DNA of 64,000 nucleotides from AC-56 sp963798705 (lineage in GTDB: Bacteria; Actinomycetota; Thermoleophilia; Solirubrobacterales; 70-9): NCBI GenBank assembly GCA_963798705.1, contig CAWCTW010000003.1, forward strand, positions 372,001-436,000, read 5' to 3'. How positions within the stretch are numbered: the stretch's first letter is position 1; each line of letters starts with the position of its first letter. A program made the position numbers and the translations under genes. This document shows, piece after piece, positions 8,969 through 17,755 of this stretch. The notes under the pieces were generated by a model. It was given only the letters and a program-made list of their open reading frames with translations, ran no database searches and was not told where the DNA came from.

Positions 8969-9868
8969 TTGGCCGCCGATTCGCCCGCCGCACAGCCCGG
9001 TTCGACCGGTTCCCCGACGCCGCCACCGGGCGCCCGGAACCTGGTGATGGTAGTGCTCGACAGCCTGCGGTACGACTCCTGGCTGACCGCGCAACCCGAG
9101 ACCCTGGCGGCCTTGGGCCCGGTCGAGCGCCGGTGGAGCTATGCCACGTGGACGGCGCCGTCGCACTACAACCTCCTGATGGGGCTGCTCCCGCACACGA
9201 GCCCGCCCCAGGTATACGCCTCCGAGTACTACAAGGAGGACTTCCGGCGCTACGGGGAGCGGCTCGGCATCGACGGTATGGAGTTCAAGCGCATGCTCCC
9301 GTCGATCTTCCTGCCGACCTTCCTCCGCCATTCGCTGGGCTACCGGACCCACGCCATGGTCTCGATGCCGGTGTTGAACCAGCACACCGCGATCAACCGC
9401 GACTTCGACAGCTACGAGCTGATGCCGGCGCACAACGACATGGCGGCGATGCTCCCGAAGCTCGAGTTCGACGCCTCGAGGCCGAGCTTCCACCTGCTGA
9501 ACGTGGGGGAGACGCACTATCCGTATGCCCTGCCGGACGAGGATCCCACCACCTGGCCGCGGATCTCGGGCGTCCACGGCGTCTTCAAGCGCCTGGACGA
9601 GGACTCCGGCGACCAGCCCCAGCCATCGGAGCCGCGCGAGTTCTTCGACCGGGCGAAGATGGGCGAGCTGCGCGACCGCCAGGTCAGCGCGGTCTCCTAT
9701 CTCGACGGGGTGTTCGCCAGGCTGTTCGACCTGCTGCCCGACGACACATGGGTGATCGTCACCTCAGACCACGGCGAGCTCTTCGGCGAGGACCGCTACT
9801 TCGGCCACGGCCCGATCATGCACGAGAAGGTGCTCGAGGTGCCGCTCGTCGAGGGCCGCGTGCCGTAG
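8969..9868 (+). CDS. Sulfatase-fold hydrolase (short form)
   Basis: A 299-residue alkaline-phosphatase-superfamily protein. NLVMVVLDSLRYDSW supplies the first metal Asp. WTAPSHYNLLMG occupies the nucleophile site with Thr in place of the sulfatase Cys/Ser. VTSDHGELFGED and the later GHGPIMHEKV give the remaining metal ligands. It is shorter than the partner on the other strand and ends soon after the 'EVPLVEG' strand. The start is TTG at 8969; ATG at 9047, at the first strand itself, is an alternative that would drop a Pro/Ser-rich leader. Substrate unknown; a sulfated or phosphorylated glycan is suggested by the neighbourhood. Confidence 0.78.
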   Translation: MAADSPAAQPGSTGSPTPPPGARNLVMVVLDSLRYDSWLTAQPETLAALGPVERRWSYATWTAPSHYNLLMGLLPHTSPPQVYASEYYKEDFRRYGERLGIDGMEFKRMLPSIFLPTFLRHSLGYRTHAMVSMPVLNQHTAINRDFDSYELMPAHNDMAAMLPKLEFDASRPSFHLLNVGETHYPYALPDEDPTTWPRISGVHGVFKRLDEDSGDQPQPSEPREFFDRAKMGELRDRQVSAVSYLDGVFARLFDLLPDDTWVIVTSDHGELFGEDRYFGHGPIMHEKVLEVPLVEGRVP

Positions 9869-9982
9869 CTCTTCGGCCGAGGCGGGGGCGGGGCAGGTAG
9901 GGCTGGCTGGTCGGAATGGGCCGGTCAACGCGGTAGTCCCGGCGTTGGTCGCGGCCCTACTTGCCCATCCTGGCTCGCGGCG

Positions 9983-11098
9983 CTACTCGTATCCCAGCTC
10001 CGCGAGCTTAGGCTCGATGATCTCCAGCATCGCATCCTGTTCGGCCGAGGTCATGTTCTCTCGCCACAGGCCCGGGGTGGCGGCGCGGCGGGGCGTGCCC
10101 GAGCCTCGCAGCCGGCGCGGGATCGCCTCGAACTCGTTCGCCTCGATTGATTCGCGCAGCGCGTCATCGTCGACGCCCAGGTCGAGCCAGGCGGCGAGCG
10201 GACGCAGCGCGCCGAACGTGCCTGAGAGCAGATCCTCGTAGCGGACCGTCCAGCGGAGCGCTTCGGGATGCGTGGCGTAGGCGCTTTGCACGGCGTCGGT
10301 GGAGTTGAGCCACAGGCGGGCCTGCCGACGCACGTAGGCGAGGCGCTCGCCCGGATCGCGCAGGTCCATGTTGCCGGGGCCGATCCAGCCCTCGGCGGCG
10401 CGCGCGTCGAGGAGCGAGTCGATCACGTCGCGGCCGTCTCGCAGGAGGAAGATCATCCGGGAGCGCGGCAGCAGGCTCATCAAGAGCTCGGCGGCGTGGG
10501 ACCCGTTGGGCTCCTTGATGAGGACCAGCGGATCGGTTAGCCCATGCTCGCGGGCGGCGCGCTGGGCAGAGGCTTGGAGTCGGGCGAGCACCAGCCGGCG
10601 GAGCTCGGGGTGCCACGCATCCTCGTAGCCGTCGCTGAAGAAGTACCCGGGATCCCCCCGGCGCTCGCCGTTCACGACGAACGCGTCGGCCGGCGGCTGA
10701 TCGGCCGGCTCGCCCGGTAACGGTCGCAGCGGCGCCAGGTGGTGCAGCAGGTAGGTCTCGTCGATCGGGACGACGTCGGGGAGCTGCCGGCGCCCGCCCG
10801 GCAGCGGCGCCCGCATCCCGCTCATCGTGCCGCGGGCGAGGATCCACGGATGGATCAGGAGCCGCAGCAACCAGGTGCTCCCGGTGCGGGGCGCGCCCAG
10901 GATCCATGCCAGCCGCGACTCGAACGCCGCCGCGTCGAACGCAAGCCCGCGCAGCGCCGCGTCCATGCCCGCAGGCTCGCGCCCCGCCAGCGCGAGCGTG
11001 CCGGATCGGGCCGTGCCTACGTCCCGCCGGCGCCCCGCCATCAGGCGGAGGGCGGCGCCGATCCGGCGGCGGGCACCGGGGCGATCCGTGGAGCTCAT
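9983..11098 (-). CDS. PAPS-dependent sulfotransferase
   Basis: A 371-residue homologue of the sulfotransferase near 1.3 kb. The 5'-phosphosulfate loop is LGAPRTGSTWLLRLL and the 3'-phosphate motif is MIFLLRDGRDVIDSLLD. A KEPNGSHAAELL segment and a final PGLWRENM...LAELGY ending are shared with that paralogue (KEPHGSQAADVI, PGLWRENL, LRELGY). The N-terminal 60 residues are Arg-rich and poorly conserved. It starts 39 bases from a divergent methyltransferase gene, so the intergenic space must carry two promoters or none is strong. The acceptor is unknown. Confidence 0.85.
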   Translation of the reverse strand: MSSTDRPGARRRIGAALRLMAGRRRDVGTARSGTLALAGREPAGMDAALRGLAFDAAAFESRLAWILGAPRTGSTWLLRLLIHPWILARGTMSGMRAPLPGGRRQLPDVVPIDETYLLHHLAPLRPLPGEPADQPPADAFVVNGERRGDPGYFFSDGYEDAWHPELRRLVLARLQASAQRAAREHGLTDPLVLIKEPNGSHAAELLMSLLPRSRMIFLLRDGRDVIDSLLDARAAEGWIGPGNMDLRDPGERLAYVRRQARLWLNSTDAVQSAYATHPEALRWTVRYEDLLSGTFGALRPLAAWLDLGVDDDALRESIEANEFEAIPRRLRGSGTPRRAATPGLWRENMTSAEQDAMLEIIEPKLAELGYE

Positions 11099-11137
11099 GC
11101 AGCGCGATCATAGGAGCCGACCGGTATTACTTCGTCC

Positions 11138-11914
11138 ATGTCGCTCGCGCCGGCAACCAGGGAAGGGCCAGGCGACTCGGTCGCGGCCGCCGATCGCGCC
11201 GTGCGGGAGAACCCCGCCTGGTACCACACGATCGAGCTGGCCCCGGGCGTGGCGACCCCCGGCGCCGTCGATCTGCGCAAGGCCGCCGGCCGAATGCTGC
11301 CTGCCGACCTGACCGGCAGGCGCGCCCTCGACGTCGGCACCTTCGACGGCTTCTGGGCGTTCGAGATGGAGCGGCGTGGGGCGGAGGTGGTGGCCCTGGA
11401 CGTCGAGCGCATCGAGGCGGCGGAGTGGCCGCCCGCGAGCCGCCTGGAGATGGAACGGCGGGCGCGCGAGTGGGGGGTGGAGCTGGGTCGCGGCTTCGCG
11501 CTGGCCTCCGAGCTTTTGGGGTCCAGCGCCCGCCGCGTCATCTGCAACGTCTACGACCTCGATGCCGAGGCTATCGACGGACCGGTGGACTTCGCGTTCA
11601 GCGGCGCCATCATGCTTCACCTGCGGGATCCGGTCCGCGCGCTCGAGCGGGTGCGGTCCGTCCTTCGCCCGCGGGGCGAGCTGCGGCTGATGGAGCCGCT
11701 CTCGCTGGCCCTCACGCTCCGAGCGCCGCGCAGGCCGAGCGCGGTGTTCCGGGCGGCCGACTCGGGGTTCGGATGGTGGTTGCCCAACCTTTCCGCGCTT
11801 CACGCCTGGCCGCGCGCGGCGGGATTCGCGAGCAGCGAGCGCATCGCGCTGATGCGGCCCCCGGCCAGGCGCGTGCGCCAGATCTACGTCGGCCTTCGCT
11901 GCGCCACCGGCTGA
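11138..11914 (+). CDS. DUF1698/CmoB-like methyltransferase, paralogue A
   Basis: A 258-residue SAM-binding protein. It starts with WYHTIELAPGVATPG, the signature of the DUF1698 group related to tRNA carboxymethyltransferase CmoB. RALDVGTFDGFWAFEMERRG (SAM motif I) and ALDVERI (acidic strand 2) follow. A post-motif GAIMLHLRDPVRALERVR is present. It is one of three paralogues in 2.6 kb; its middle shares near-identical DNA with paralogue C. In glycan clusters such enzymes are often annotated as small-molecule or sugar methyltransferases, so a tRNA role is not implied. Confidence 0.82.
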   Translation: MSLAPATREGPGDSVAAADRAVRENPAWYHTIELAPGVATPGAVDLRKAAGRMLPADLTGRRALDVGTFDGFWAFEMERRGAEVVALDVERIEAAEWPPASRLEMERRAREWGVELGRGFALASELLGSSARRVICNVYDLDAEAIDGPVDFAFSGAIMLHLRDPVRALERVRSVLRPRGELRLMEPLSLALTLRAPRRPSAVFRAADSGFGWWLPNLSALHAWPRAAGFASSERIALMRPPARRVRQIYVGLRCATG

Positions 11915-11933
11915 CCGCGAAGCGCGGCCGGCC

Positions 11934-12767
11934 TCAGGCGGGCAGGGCGACGACCGCGCTGTGGGGCACGCCCACCCTGCCCGTGACGATCCTGGTCAGC
12001 GCCCGCTGGCGCCAGCGCTCCAGCGGTCGCCCGGTGGCCGGGTGGCCGTGGCCGAACGGGATCGCGTAGGGCTTCGCGGCGTGGTCGATCCGGAAGCCGC
12101 CGACGGCGATCATCCGCCGGTGTCCGGCCACGTTCGGTATCCACCACTGGCAGTTGCGATCGCCCTTGAGCTCGGCCGCCGGGCGGCGCCGGTGAAGGAT
12201 GGTCAGCCCGAGCTGGACGGTCTCCGCCGACATGAACACGCCGTCGCAGACGGCGCGAATCGCCTCGAGCGCCCGCACGGGATCGCGCAGATGGAGGAGG
12301 AGGCTGCCGCACACGATCACGTCGAACGATCCGATCTCCTGCGCGCTGAGGTCGTACACGCTCGTCTCCACGCGCTCTACCGACGACCCGAGCGCCCGCC
12401 TTGCGATCTCGAATCCCAGCCCGGTCTTGCCGCCCGCCGTGTCGGCCACGGCCTGCGTTCCTCGCTCGCGCGTGATGAGGGGCCAATCCCAGCCAGAGGG
12501 GTCGCTGATGTCGGCTGCGACCACCTCCGCCGCGCCGCGCCGCTCGAGCTCGAATGCGAGGAACCCGTCGTAGGTGCCCACGTCGAGGCACCGCTTGCCG
12601 CGGACCTCGGGCCACGGCATGGCCTCGACGATCGGCCGCAGGTCGAACCACCCCGGGGTCACGACGCCCGGCGCGAGCTCGATCGTGTGGTACCAGAGGG
12701 GATGCGAGTCCACCTCGCGGCGGAGCTCCGCGGGATCCGGAGGCACTTTGGTCTGGACGTCAGCCAC
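11934..12767 (-). CDS. DUF1698/CmoB-like methyltransferase, paralogue B (inverted)
   Basis: A 277-residue protein with the same layout as its neighbours: WYHTIELAPGVVTPGWFDL, SAM motif I CLDVGTYDGFLAFELERRGA, strand 2 VVAADISD, and the post-motif CGSLLLHLRDPVRALEAIR. The C-terminus is longer (GHGHPATGRPLERWRQR). GTG at 12767 places the start 24 residues before the WYHTIEL signature, as in the paralogues. The frame is open further upstream but without similarity and into the divergent gene's leader. It is more diverged than A and C are from each other. Confidence 0.8.
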   Translation of the reverse strand: MADVQTKVPPDPAELRREVDSHPLWYHTIELAPGVVTPGWFDLRPIVEAMPWPEVRGKRCLDVGTYDGFLAFELERRGAAEVVAADISDPSGWDWPLITRERGTQAVADTAGGKTGLGFEIARRALGSSVERVETSVYDLSAQEIGSFDVIVCGSLLLHLRDPVRALEAIRAVCDGVFMSAETVQLGLTILHRRRPAAELKGDRNCQWWIPNVAGHRRMIAVGGFRIDHAAKPYAIPFGHGHPATGRPLERWRQRALTRIVTGRVGVPHSAVVALPA

Positions 12768-12906
12768 CGCGAGCAGCTTAGGCCGCGGGAGCCCGTGTGG
12801 CGCCGCCCGCACGACTCGGCGCGGCGGGACGACCCGGTCGCCGAGCAGCCCGAGCGCGTGCGTCGAATGGCATGGGGGGCGCCGGGGTTGTAGTAGCTTC
12901 GCCGCC

Positions 12907-13716
12907 ATGAACGCCGACGTCGGAGTCGAGCCGACGGCGCCCGCAACGGCGCCTGAGCCTGGCGGCGAGGCCGAGCGGATCGCCGCCGCCCGGCGCGCGC
13001 TGGAGGAGAACCCGAGACTCTGGTACCACACGATCGAGCTGGCGCCGGGTGCGGTCACCCCGGGGTTCATCGACCTGCGAAAGGCGGCGGAGCGCGTGCT
13101 GCCCGACGACCTCTCCGGCATGCGCGCCCTCGACGTCGGCACCTTCGACGGCTTCTGGGCCTTCGAGATGGAGCGGCGTGGGGCGGAGGTGGTGGCGATC
13201 GACCTCGAGCGGATCGAGCTCGCCGAGTTTCCGCCGCTGCGACGTCAAAAGCTCCAGGAGCGCCGCGAGGAGGAGGGATTCGAGCTGGGCGTTGGCTTCC
13301 GCCTGGCGGCGGGGGCGATCGGATCCGGCGTCTCGCGCGTGGTCTGCAACGTCTATGACCTGACTCCCGAGACGATCGGCGGCCCGGTGGATCTGGCGCT
13401 CAACGGCGCGACGCTCACCCACCTGCGCGATCCGGTTCGGGCGCTGGAACGGATCCACGGCGCGCTGGCGCCGGGCGGGGAGCTGCGGTCCTTCGAGCCG
13501 TTCTCGGTGCCCCTCACGCTGCGGGCGCGGCGCCGGCCGAGCGCCGAGTTTCGCGCCGCGAGCACCGACTACACGTGGTGGCTGCCGAACCTCGCGGCGA
13601 TCGCGGCCTGGCTGAACGCCGCCGCCTTCACGGACGTGCGCCGCCTCGCGATCACCAAGCCTCCCTCGATGGAGCCGGCCCGGTACGTGGCGTTCAGCTG
13701 CCGCCGCCCGGCGTAA
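12907..13716 (+). CDS. DUF1698/CmoB-like methyltransferase, paralogue C
   Basis: A 269-residue protein. WYHTIELAPGAVTPGFIDLR is followed by RALDVGTFDGFWAFEMERRG and IDLERIELAEF. The last third contains GATLTHLRDPVRALERIHG and a YTWWLPNLAAI segment equivalent to GWWLPNLSAL in paralogue A. More than 70 bases around the SAM motif differ at only one position from paralogue A, pointing to recent duplication or gene conversion. ATG at 12907 is the first start behind the divergent paralogue B. The last 23 bases overlap the convergent glycosidase gene. Confidence 0.83.
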   Translation: MNADVGVEPTAPATAPEPGGEAERIAAARRALEENPRLWYHTIELAPGAVTPGFIDLRKAAERVLPDDLSGMRALDVGTFDGFWAFEMERRGAEVVAIDLERIELAEFPPLRRQKLQERREEEGFELGVGFRLAAGAIGSGVSRVVCNVYDLTPETIGGPVDLALNGATLTHLRDPVRALERIHGALAPGGELRSFEPFSVPLTLRARRRPSAEFRAASTDYTWWLPNLAAIAAWLNAAAFTDVRRLAITKPPSMEPARYVAFSCRRPA

Positions 13717-14908
13717 CGTCCCCGCACGCGGGCTCGCTCGCGGCGACCGGCCTGCCGCTCTCGAGCGCCTTGACCTGCGCCCCGTACGCCGTCGCGGAGG
13801 CGTAGGGCCTGCCGCTGATCGGATCGGCCATCCCGTACCAGTCCTCCGAGTAGTTCCGCCGCTGCTCCAGAGTGACCCACGTGTGGGCGGCCATGCCGAC
13901 CAGGTCGCAGTTGGAGCGCGCGATGGCCGGGGTCACGGTGCTGAAGTAGTCAGCCCGCTGCTCCTCGGACACCGGGGGCAGCCCGAGCGCTCCGCGCGTG
14001 TGCCAGCCCACCTCGTCAGCGAGCATCGGGACGTTCCCGAGGCCGGTCTCGTCGAGGGTGGAGCTGAAGGCGCCAAGCGCACCGAGGACGGGCCCCGGGC
14101 TCGCTCCGTACGGATGGACGGCCACTGCGTCCACCTTGCGTCGAAGCTGGGGCGCCGCACCGACCGCCCTGGACAGGAACGTCCGGAAGCTCATCTTCGC
14201 GGGCGGGCCCGATTCGTCGGTCGTGAAGGCGGCGAGCCCCCCGATCAGGACCAGCGCTCTCGGGTCCACCGCGTGCACGGCGTCGCGAGCCGCCAGATAC
14301 AGGCGCGCGTAGGCGGCCGGGTCCGGGCTCGGGCACCACAGCCGTCCGAAGTTCGGCTCGTTCCAGACCTCGTAGTCGGTGATCGGCTCGTACGGCAGGC
14401 CGGGATGATCGTCCCAGAACGATCCGTCGCGCCCGTAGCGCCGGGCGAGGGCGTCCATCAGAGCCGTGTAGTCGGACGTCCCGTCCGGAGGTGAATTCGT
14501 GCCGCAGTCGCCCGCCGAGGGGCTCGCCACCCAGTCCGGGACGGGCCCGCCCTTGACGGTGACCAGCCAACGCAGCCGGTGGCGAGCGAGCGACTCGACC
14601 CAGCCGTCGATCCCGGAGAAGTCGTAGCTGCGCCGGCCACCCGCCGGCGGGTCCGGCTCCACGCGGGCCCAGTCGAAGCTGGAGCGCACGAAGCCGACCC
14701 CGAGCCGGCCGATGCGAGCCACCTGGCGGTCGGCGTAGTCGAGCTTCTCGGCCTGGGCCGCCTGGGCGACCAGCTGGGCGTTCATGCCGAAGAAGTCGCG
14801 CGGCACCGGGGGGCCCGCTTCGACCGTCGTGTCGGATCCCCCGCAGCCGGCGATCGCGACGACGACCCCGATCGCTGCGAGCAGCGGCGCACGGCGCGGG
14901 CGCATCAC
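13694..14908 (-). CDS. Secreted glycosidase-like lipoprotein (TIM-barrel, clan GH-A)
   Basis: A 404-residue protein with a lipoprotein signal peptide (RRAPLLAAIGVVVAIAGC, lipid-bearing Cys22). It is followed by a TIM-barrel glycosidase domain. YEVWNEPNFG supplies the acid/base Glu184 and MLADEVGWHT the nucleophile Glu299, the clan GH-A spacing. Barrel strands such as RWLVTVKGG and AVAVHPYGAS are visible. It starts in a GTGA overlap with the upstream sulfotransferase-fusion gene (ATG three bases later is the alternative), so the two are coupled. The substrate is unknown. The large protein at the end of the window has a module of the same type. Confidence 0.8.
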   Translation of the reverse strand: MMRPRRAPLLAAIGVVVAIAGCGGSDTTVEAGPPVPRDFFGMNAQLVAQAAQAEKLDYADRQVARIGRLGVGFVRSSFDWARVEPDPPAGGRRSYDFSGIDGWVESLARHRLRWLVTVKGGPVPDWVASPSAGDCGTNSPPDGTSDYTALMDALARRYGRDGSFWDDHPGLPYEPITDYEVWNEPNFGRLWCPSPDPAAYARLYLAARDAVHAVDPRALVLIGGLAAFTTDESGPPAKMSFRTFLSRAVGAAPQLRRKVDAVAVHPYGASPGPVLGALGAFSSTLDETGLGNVPMLADEVGWHTRGALGLPPVSEEQRADYFSTVTPAIARSNCDLVGMAAHTWVTLEQRRNYSEDWYGMADPISGRPYASATAYGAQVKALESGRPVAASEPACGDVTPGGGS

Positions 14909-16134
14909 AGCTCGTAGATGACGAGCGCTCCCACCCGCTCCCCCGCGATCCTCACGAACGCGGTGCGCTCGGCGAGCCTCCCCTCGCCGTCGCGGTAGCT
15001 CAGGACGACGCCGGCGTACGGCAGCCCGAGGAAGACGTCGCCCCGGACCTGCCGCCCGGAGAAGGTGGAGTCTTCAGCGAGGTAGGCGCGCAGGACGTCC
15101 CGCCCACGCTCGCCGCGAGCCTGCTGCCCACGGTCTTCGGACACGATGCGGACGAGCGCGTCGGCGGTGAGCAGCGCCGACAGCCGATCGAACGAGTGCT
15201 CCTGCAGCGATCCGACGACGCCGTCCACGAGCTCCTGCAGCGGGCGAGCGTGAACCGCCGAGCGCCGGAGTCGCGCGCGCGACCGGCGCAGCGCCGCCAG
15301 CCGGGCGCGGGCTCGGGCCATCGTGCCGGCGCGAGTGGGGCCGGGCTGGGCGGGCTCGGCCGCGCCGGAGGCGGGGTATCCGAGCTCCCGGAGGACGTCC
15401 CCGGCGACTCGGTCGAAGGTGTCCAGATCGGCCTGGGAGTAGGCCTCGCGCCACTTGGCCTCCGAGATCCCGGTCGGCGCGCCGCCGAGGTTGGCCCCGA
15501 TTCCGGCCTCGCTGACCGCCTCCGCGACCACATCGTCGGTGGCGGGGAGTCCGAGCCACTCGTAGAGGCCCGAGACGATTACCCCGGGGTCCCGCAGGAG
15601 CTGCTCGTAGCGGACCTCGCGGTAGACGTCCGCGTGCAGGTTGGCGCGGCGGGCGGCGAGGATCGCCGCCCGCCATTCGGTCGCCGCCTCCTCGATGCTC
15701 TGAGGTCCCCAGTCCTGGGCCGCGATCGACCGGGCGACGTCCCGACCGTCGCGCACGATGTGGACGAACCGGGCGTCCGGGTAGATCGCCGCGATCAGAT
15801 CCAGGTGGTGGACGTGAAGGGGAGTGCGCTCGGCGATCCGCGTGGTGCCGGGCTCGGCCAGGTCGCCGAACACGACGTCACAGAGGTCGCGCGCGGCATC
15901 CAGGGCCGCGCCTCGCTCCACATATACCTCGCCCACCTTGGCGGAGGAGCGCAGGGAGTGCTGGAAGCACTCGAACAAGGGGGCGACGCCGCTCGAGAAC
16001 AGATGCGTCTCCGAGGGAACGGCCGCGACCTCGGGATGGGCCGTGACGATGCGCTGGAGCCAGAACGTTCCGCTGCGCCGCGAGCCGACGTTGAAGATCA
16101 TCCGGCCGCGCAATGGGCTGTCGGCGCGGCTCAT
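14905..16134 (-). CDS. Sulfotransferase fused to a SnoaL/NTF2-like domain
   Basis: A 409-residue two-domain protein. Residues 1-255 form a sulfotransferase: MIFNVGSRRSGTFWLQRIV binds the PAPS phosphosulfate and FVHIVRDGRDVARSIA the 3'-phosphate. A basic Arg/Ala-rich linker follows (about 270-295). The last 110 residues have the pattern of a SnoaL-like/NTF2-like cone fold: helices ELVDGVVGSLQEHSFDRLSALL, then strands ending GVVLSYRDGEGRLAERTAFV. Such domains usually bind small molecules or serve as isomerases; here it may bind the acceptor. It is coupled to the downstream glycosidase. The C-terminal assignment is by fold pattern and is less certain than the first domain. Confidence 0.75.
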   Translation of the reverse strand: MSRADSPLRGRMIFNVGSRRSGTFWLQRIVTAHPEVAAVPSETHLFSSGVAPLFECFQHSLRSSAKVGEVYVERGAALDAARDLCDVVFGDLAEPGTTRIAERTPLHVHHLDLIAAIYPDARFVHIVRDGRDVARSIAAQDWGPQSIEEAATEWRAAILAARRANLHADVYREVRYEQLLRDPGVIVSGLYEWLGLPATDDVVAEAVSEAGIGANLGGAPTGISEAKWREAYSQADLDTFDRVAGDVLRELGYPASGAAEPAQPGPTRAGTMARARARLAALRRSRARLRRSAVHARPLQELVDGVVGSLQEHSFDRLSALLTADALVRIVSEDRGQQARGERGRDVLRAYLAEDSTFSGRQVRGDVFLGLPYAGVVLSYRDGEGRLAERTAFVRIAGERVGALVIYEL

Positions 16135-16225
16135 CGGCCCGGACGATAGCCATCCGGCGCAGTGCTCAGGTCAGACCGCCTACGCTTCCGCCCGTGACGC
16201 TGGTCGCACCAGCGGGAGGGGGAGG

Positions 16226-17419
16226 ATGACGGCCGGCCGGCCGGTGGGCGGCGAGCGCCATCCCGCGGATCGCGGGGAGGCGATCAGCCAGGCGGGCGAG
16301 GAGCGATCGGCGCGAGTGGAGTCCCTGCGGGCGCTGGCCGCGCTCGGCGTCGTCTGGGGCCACGTGGCGGCCGCGAGCCTCGCGCTCAACCCGGCGCTTC
16401 CCTCGGCCAACGATCTCGGACTCGTCGAGCGGATGGCCTACGGTGGCGGCTACGGGGTCTTCTTCTTCTTCGCCCTCACCGGCTACCTGCTGTTCTGGCC
16501 GTTCGCCAAGGTCTACTTCGGAGGCGGCGACTCCGTCGACCTGCGCCGCTACGCGGTCAACCGCGCCCTGCGAATCCTGCCCCTCTACTACGTCGTCGTC
16601 GTCGTGGTCCTGCTGTTCCAGGCGCACAGCCCGGGCCTCGGCGTGTGGGCCCGCTTTCTCACCTTCACCGAGACGCTCTCACCCGGCACCGCGGGCCGGA
16701 TCGTCGGCCCGGCGTGGTCGCTGGTGGTCGAGCTCTGCTTCTACCTTCTGGTTCCGCTGATCGCGTACGCGGTCGCGCGGCTGGCGCGAGGGTCCCGCGC
16801 CCGGGCTGCGGCCGTCCTGATCGCCCTCGGACTCGGGTCGCTCGCGCTGCGAGTCGCGACCATCTACACGGCGAACCCGGTGGATCCGCTGTGGCGGCTG
16901 AACCTGCCGGCGACGTTCCTCTTCTTCGTCCCAGGGATGCTGCTGGCGCTGGTTCGGGTGCGCTGGGAGAGCGACCGCCCGTCCTGGCTACGCGGATGGC
17001 CCCTGCAGGGCGACCTGTGGATCCTGGTCTCGATCCCGCTGTGGGCTCTCGTCGTGCTCGTCAGCTACAGCCTGGACTTCCTCGTCGGCGTGGCCGCCTT
17101 CCTGATCATCGGTGCCTGCGTCCTTCCATTGAGGACCGGACCGGTGACCAACGCCCTCCAGTGGCGACCCCTGGCGATCGTCGGGGTCGCCTCCTACAGC
17201 CTGTACCTGTGGCACGTCCCCGTGATCAAGGCCCTGACCGACGCCGGCGCCTCCACCGGGTTCGCCGTCCTCACCGCGATCGCGGTGCCCGTCTCCATCG
17301 CGGTCGCGCTGGCCAGCTACGCGGTGATCGAGTCCCCGTTCCTGCGCCTGCGGCGGCAGTGGGCGCGTTCGGCGGCCAAGCAGGAGGACCCGTCGGAACC
17401 CGCGAGGGTCACCGCGTAG
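16226..17419 (+). CDS. Membrane acyltransferase, OafA/acyltransferase-3 family
   Basis: A 397-residue integral membrane O-acyltransferase. RVESLRALAALGVVWGHVAA is the family's first helix with the R-x10-H pattern. About ten further hydrophobic helices follow, with RYAVNRALRILPLYYVVVV as the conserved loop-helix pair and SYSLYLWHVPVIKAL near the end. These proteins transfer acetyl or other acyl groups to surface polysaccharides. The ATG is preceded by a strong GGGAGGGGGAGG ribosome binding site; the frame is open upstream but lacks similarity. It is divergent from the sulfotransferase-fusion gene 91 bases away and completes the glycan-modification set. Confidence 0.9.
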   Translation: MTAGRPVGGERHPADRGEAISQAGEERSARVESLRALAALGVVWGHVAAASLALNPALPSANDLGLVERMAYGGGYGVFFFFALTGYLLFWPFAKVYFGGGDSVDLRRYAVNRALRILPLYYVVVVVVLLFQAHSPGLGVWARFLTFTETLSPGTAGRIVGPAWSLVVELCFYLLVPLIAYAVARLARGSRARAAAVLIALGLGSLALRVATIYTANPVDPLWRLNLPATFLFFVPGMLLALVRVRWESDRPSWLRGWPLQGDLWILVSIPLWALVVLVSYSLDFLVGVAAFLIIGACVLPLRTGPVTNALQWRPLAIVGVASYSLYLWHVPVIKALTDAGASTGFAVLTAIAVPVSIAVALASYAVIESPFLRLRRQWARSAAKQEDPSEPARVTA

Positions 17420-17482
17420 GCGCTGACCCGCCGACACCGCTGTTAGATTCCGGCGCTCCCAAGCCGATTAGGAGGAGACACG

Positions 17483-17755
17483 TTGACCAAGGCTGAATTC
17501 GTCGACCGAATCGCTGGACAGTTCGAGACCAAGAAGGCGGCCGCCGATGCCGTCGAGGCGGTGCTGGACGGGATCACCGACACGCTTGCCGCTGGAGGCG
17601 AGGTCAACTTCACGGGCTTCGGCAAGTTCAGCGTGGCCGAGCGCGGACCCCGCCAGGGAGTCAACCCCCGCACCGGCGAGCGCATCACCATCGCGGGCGG
17701 ACGAGTGCCCAAGTTCTCCGCGGGCGCCGGGCTCAAGTCGAGGGTCAAGGGCTGA
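17483..17755 (+). CDS. hup: HU-family DNA-binding protein
   Basis: A 90-residue histone-like protein of normal HU length without the Lys/Ala-rich tail of mycobacterial HupB. MTKAEFVDRIAGQFETKKAA and GFGKFSVAERGPRQGVNPRT match the HU dimer core and DNA-binding arm. The C-terminal VPKFSAGAGLKSRVKG is also typical. The start is TTG at 17483 behind AGGAGGAG, at ideal spacing. The stop codon overlaps the pyrF start by four bases, coupling nucleoid protein and pyrimidine synthesis genes. Confidence 0.95.
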   Translation: MTKAEFVDRIAGQFETKKAAADAVEAVLDGITDTLAAGGEVNFTGFGKFSVAERGPRQGVNPRTGERITIAGGRVPKFSAGAGLKSRVKG

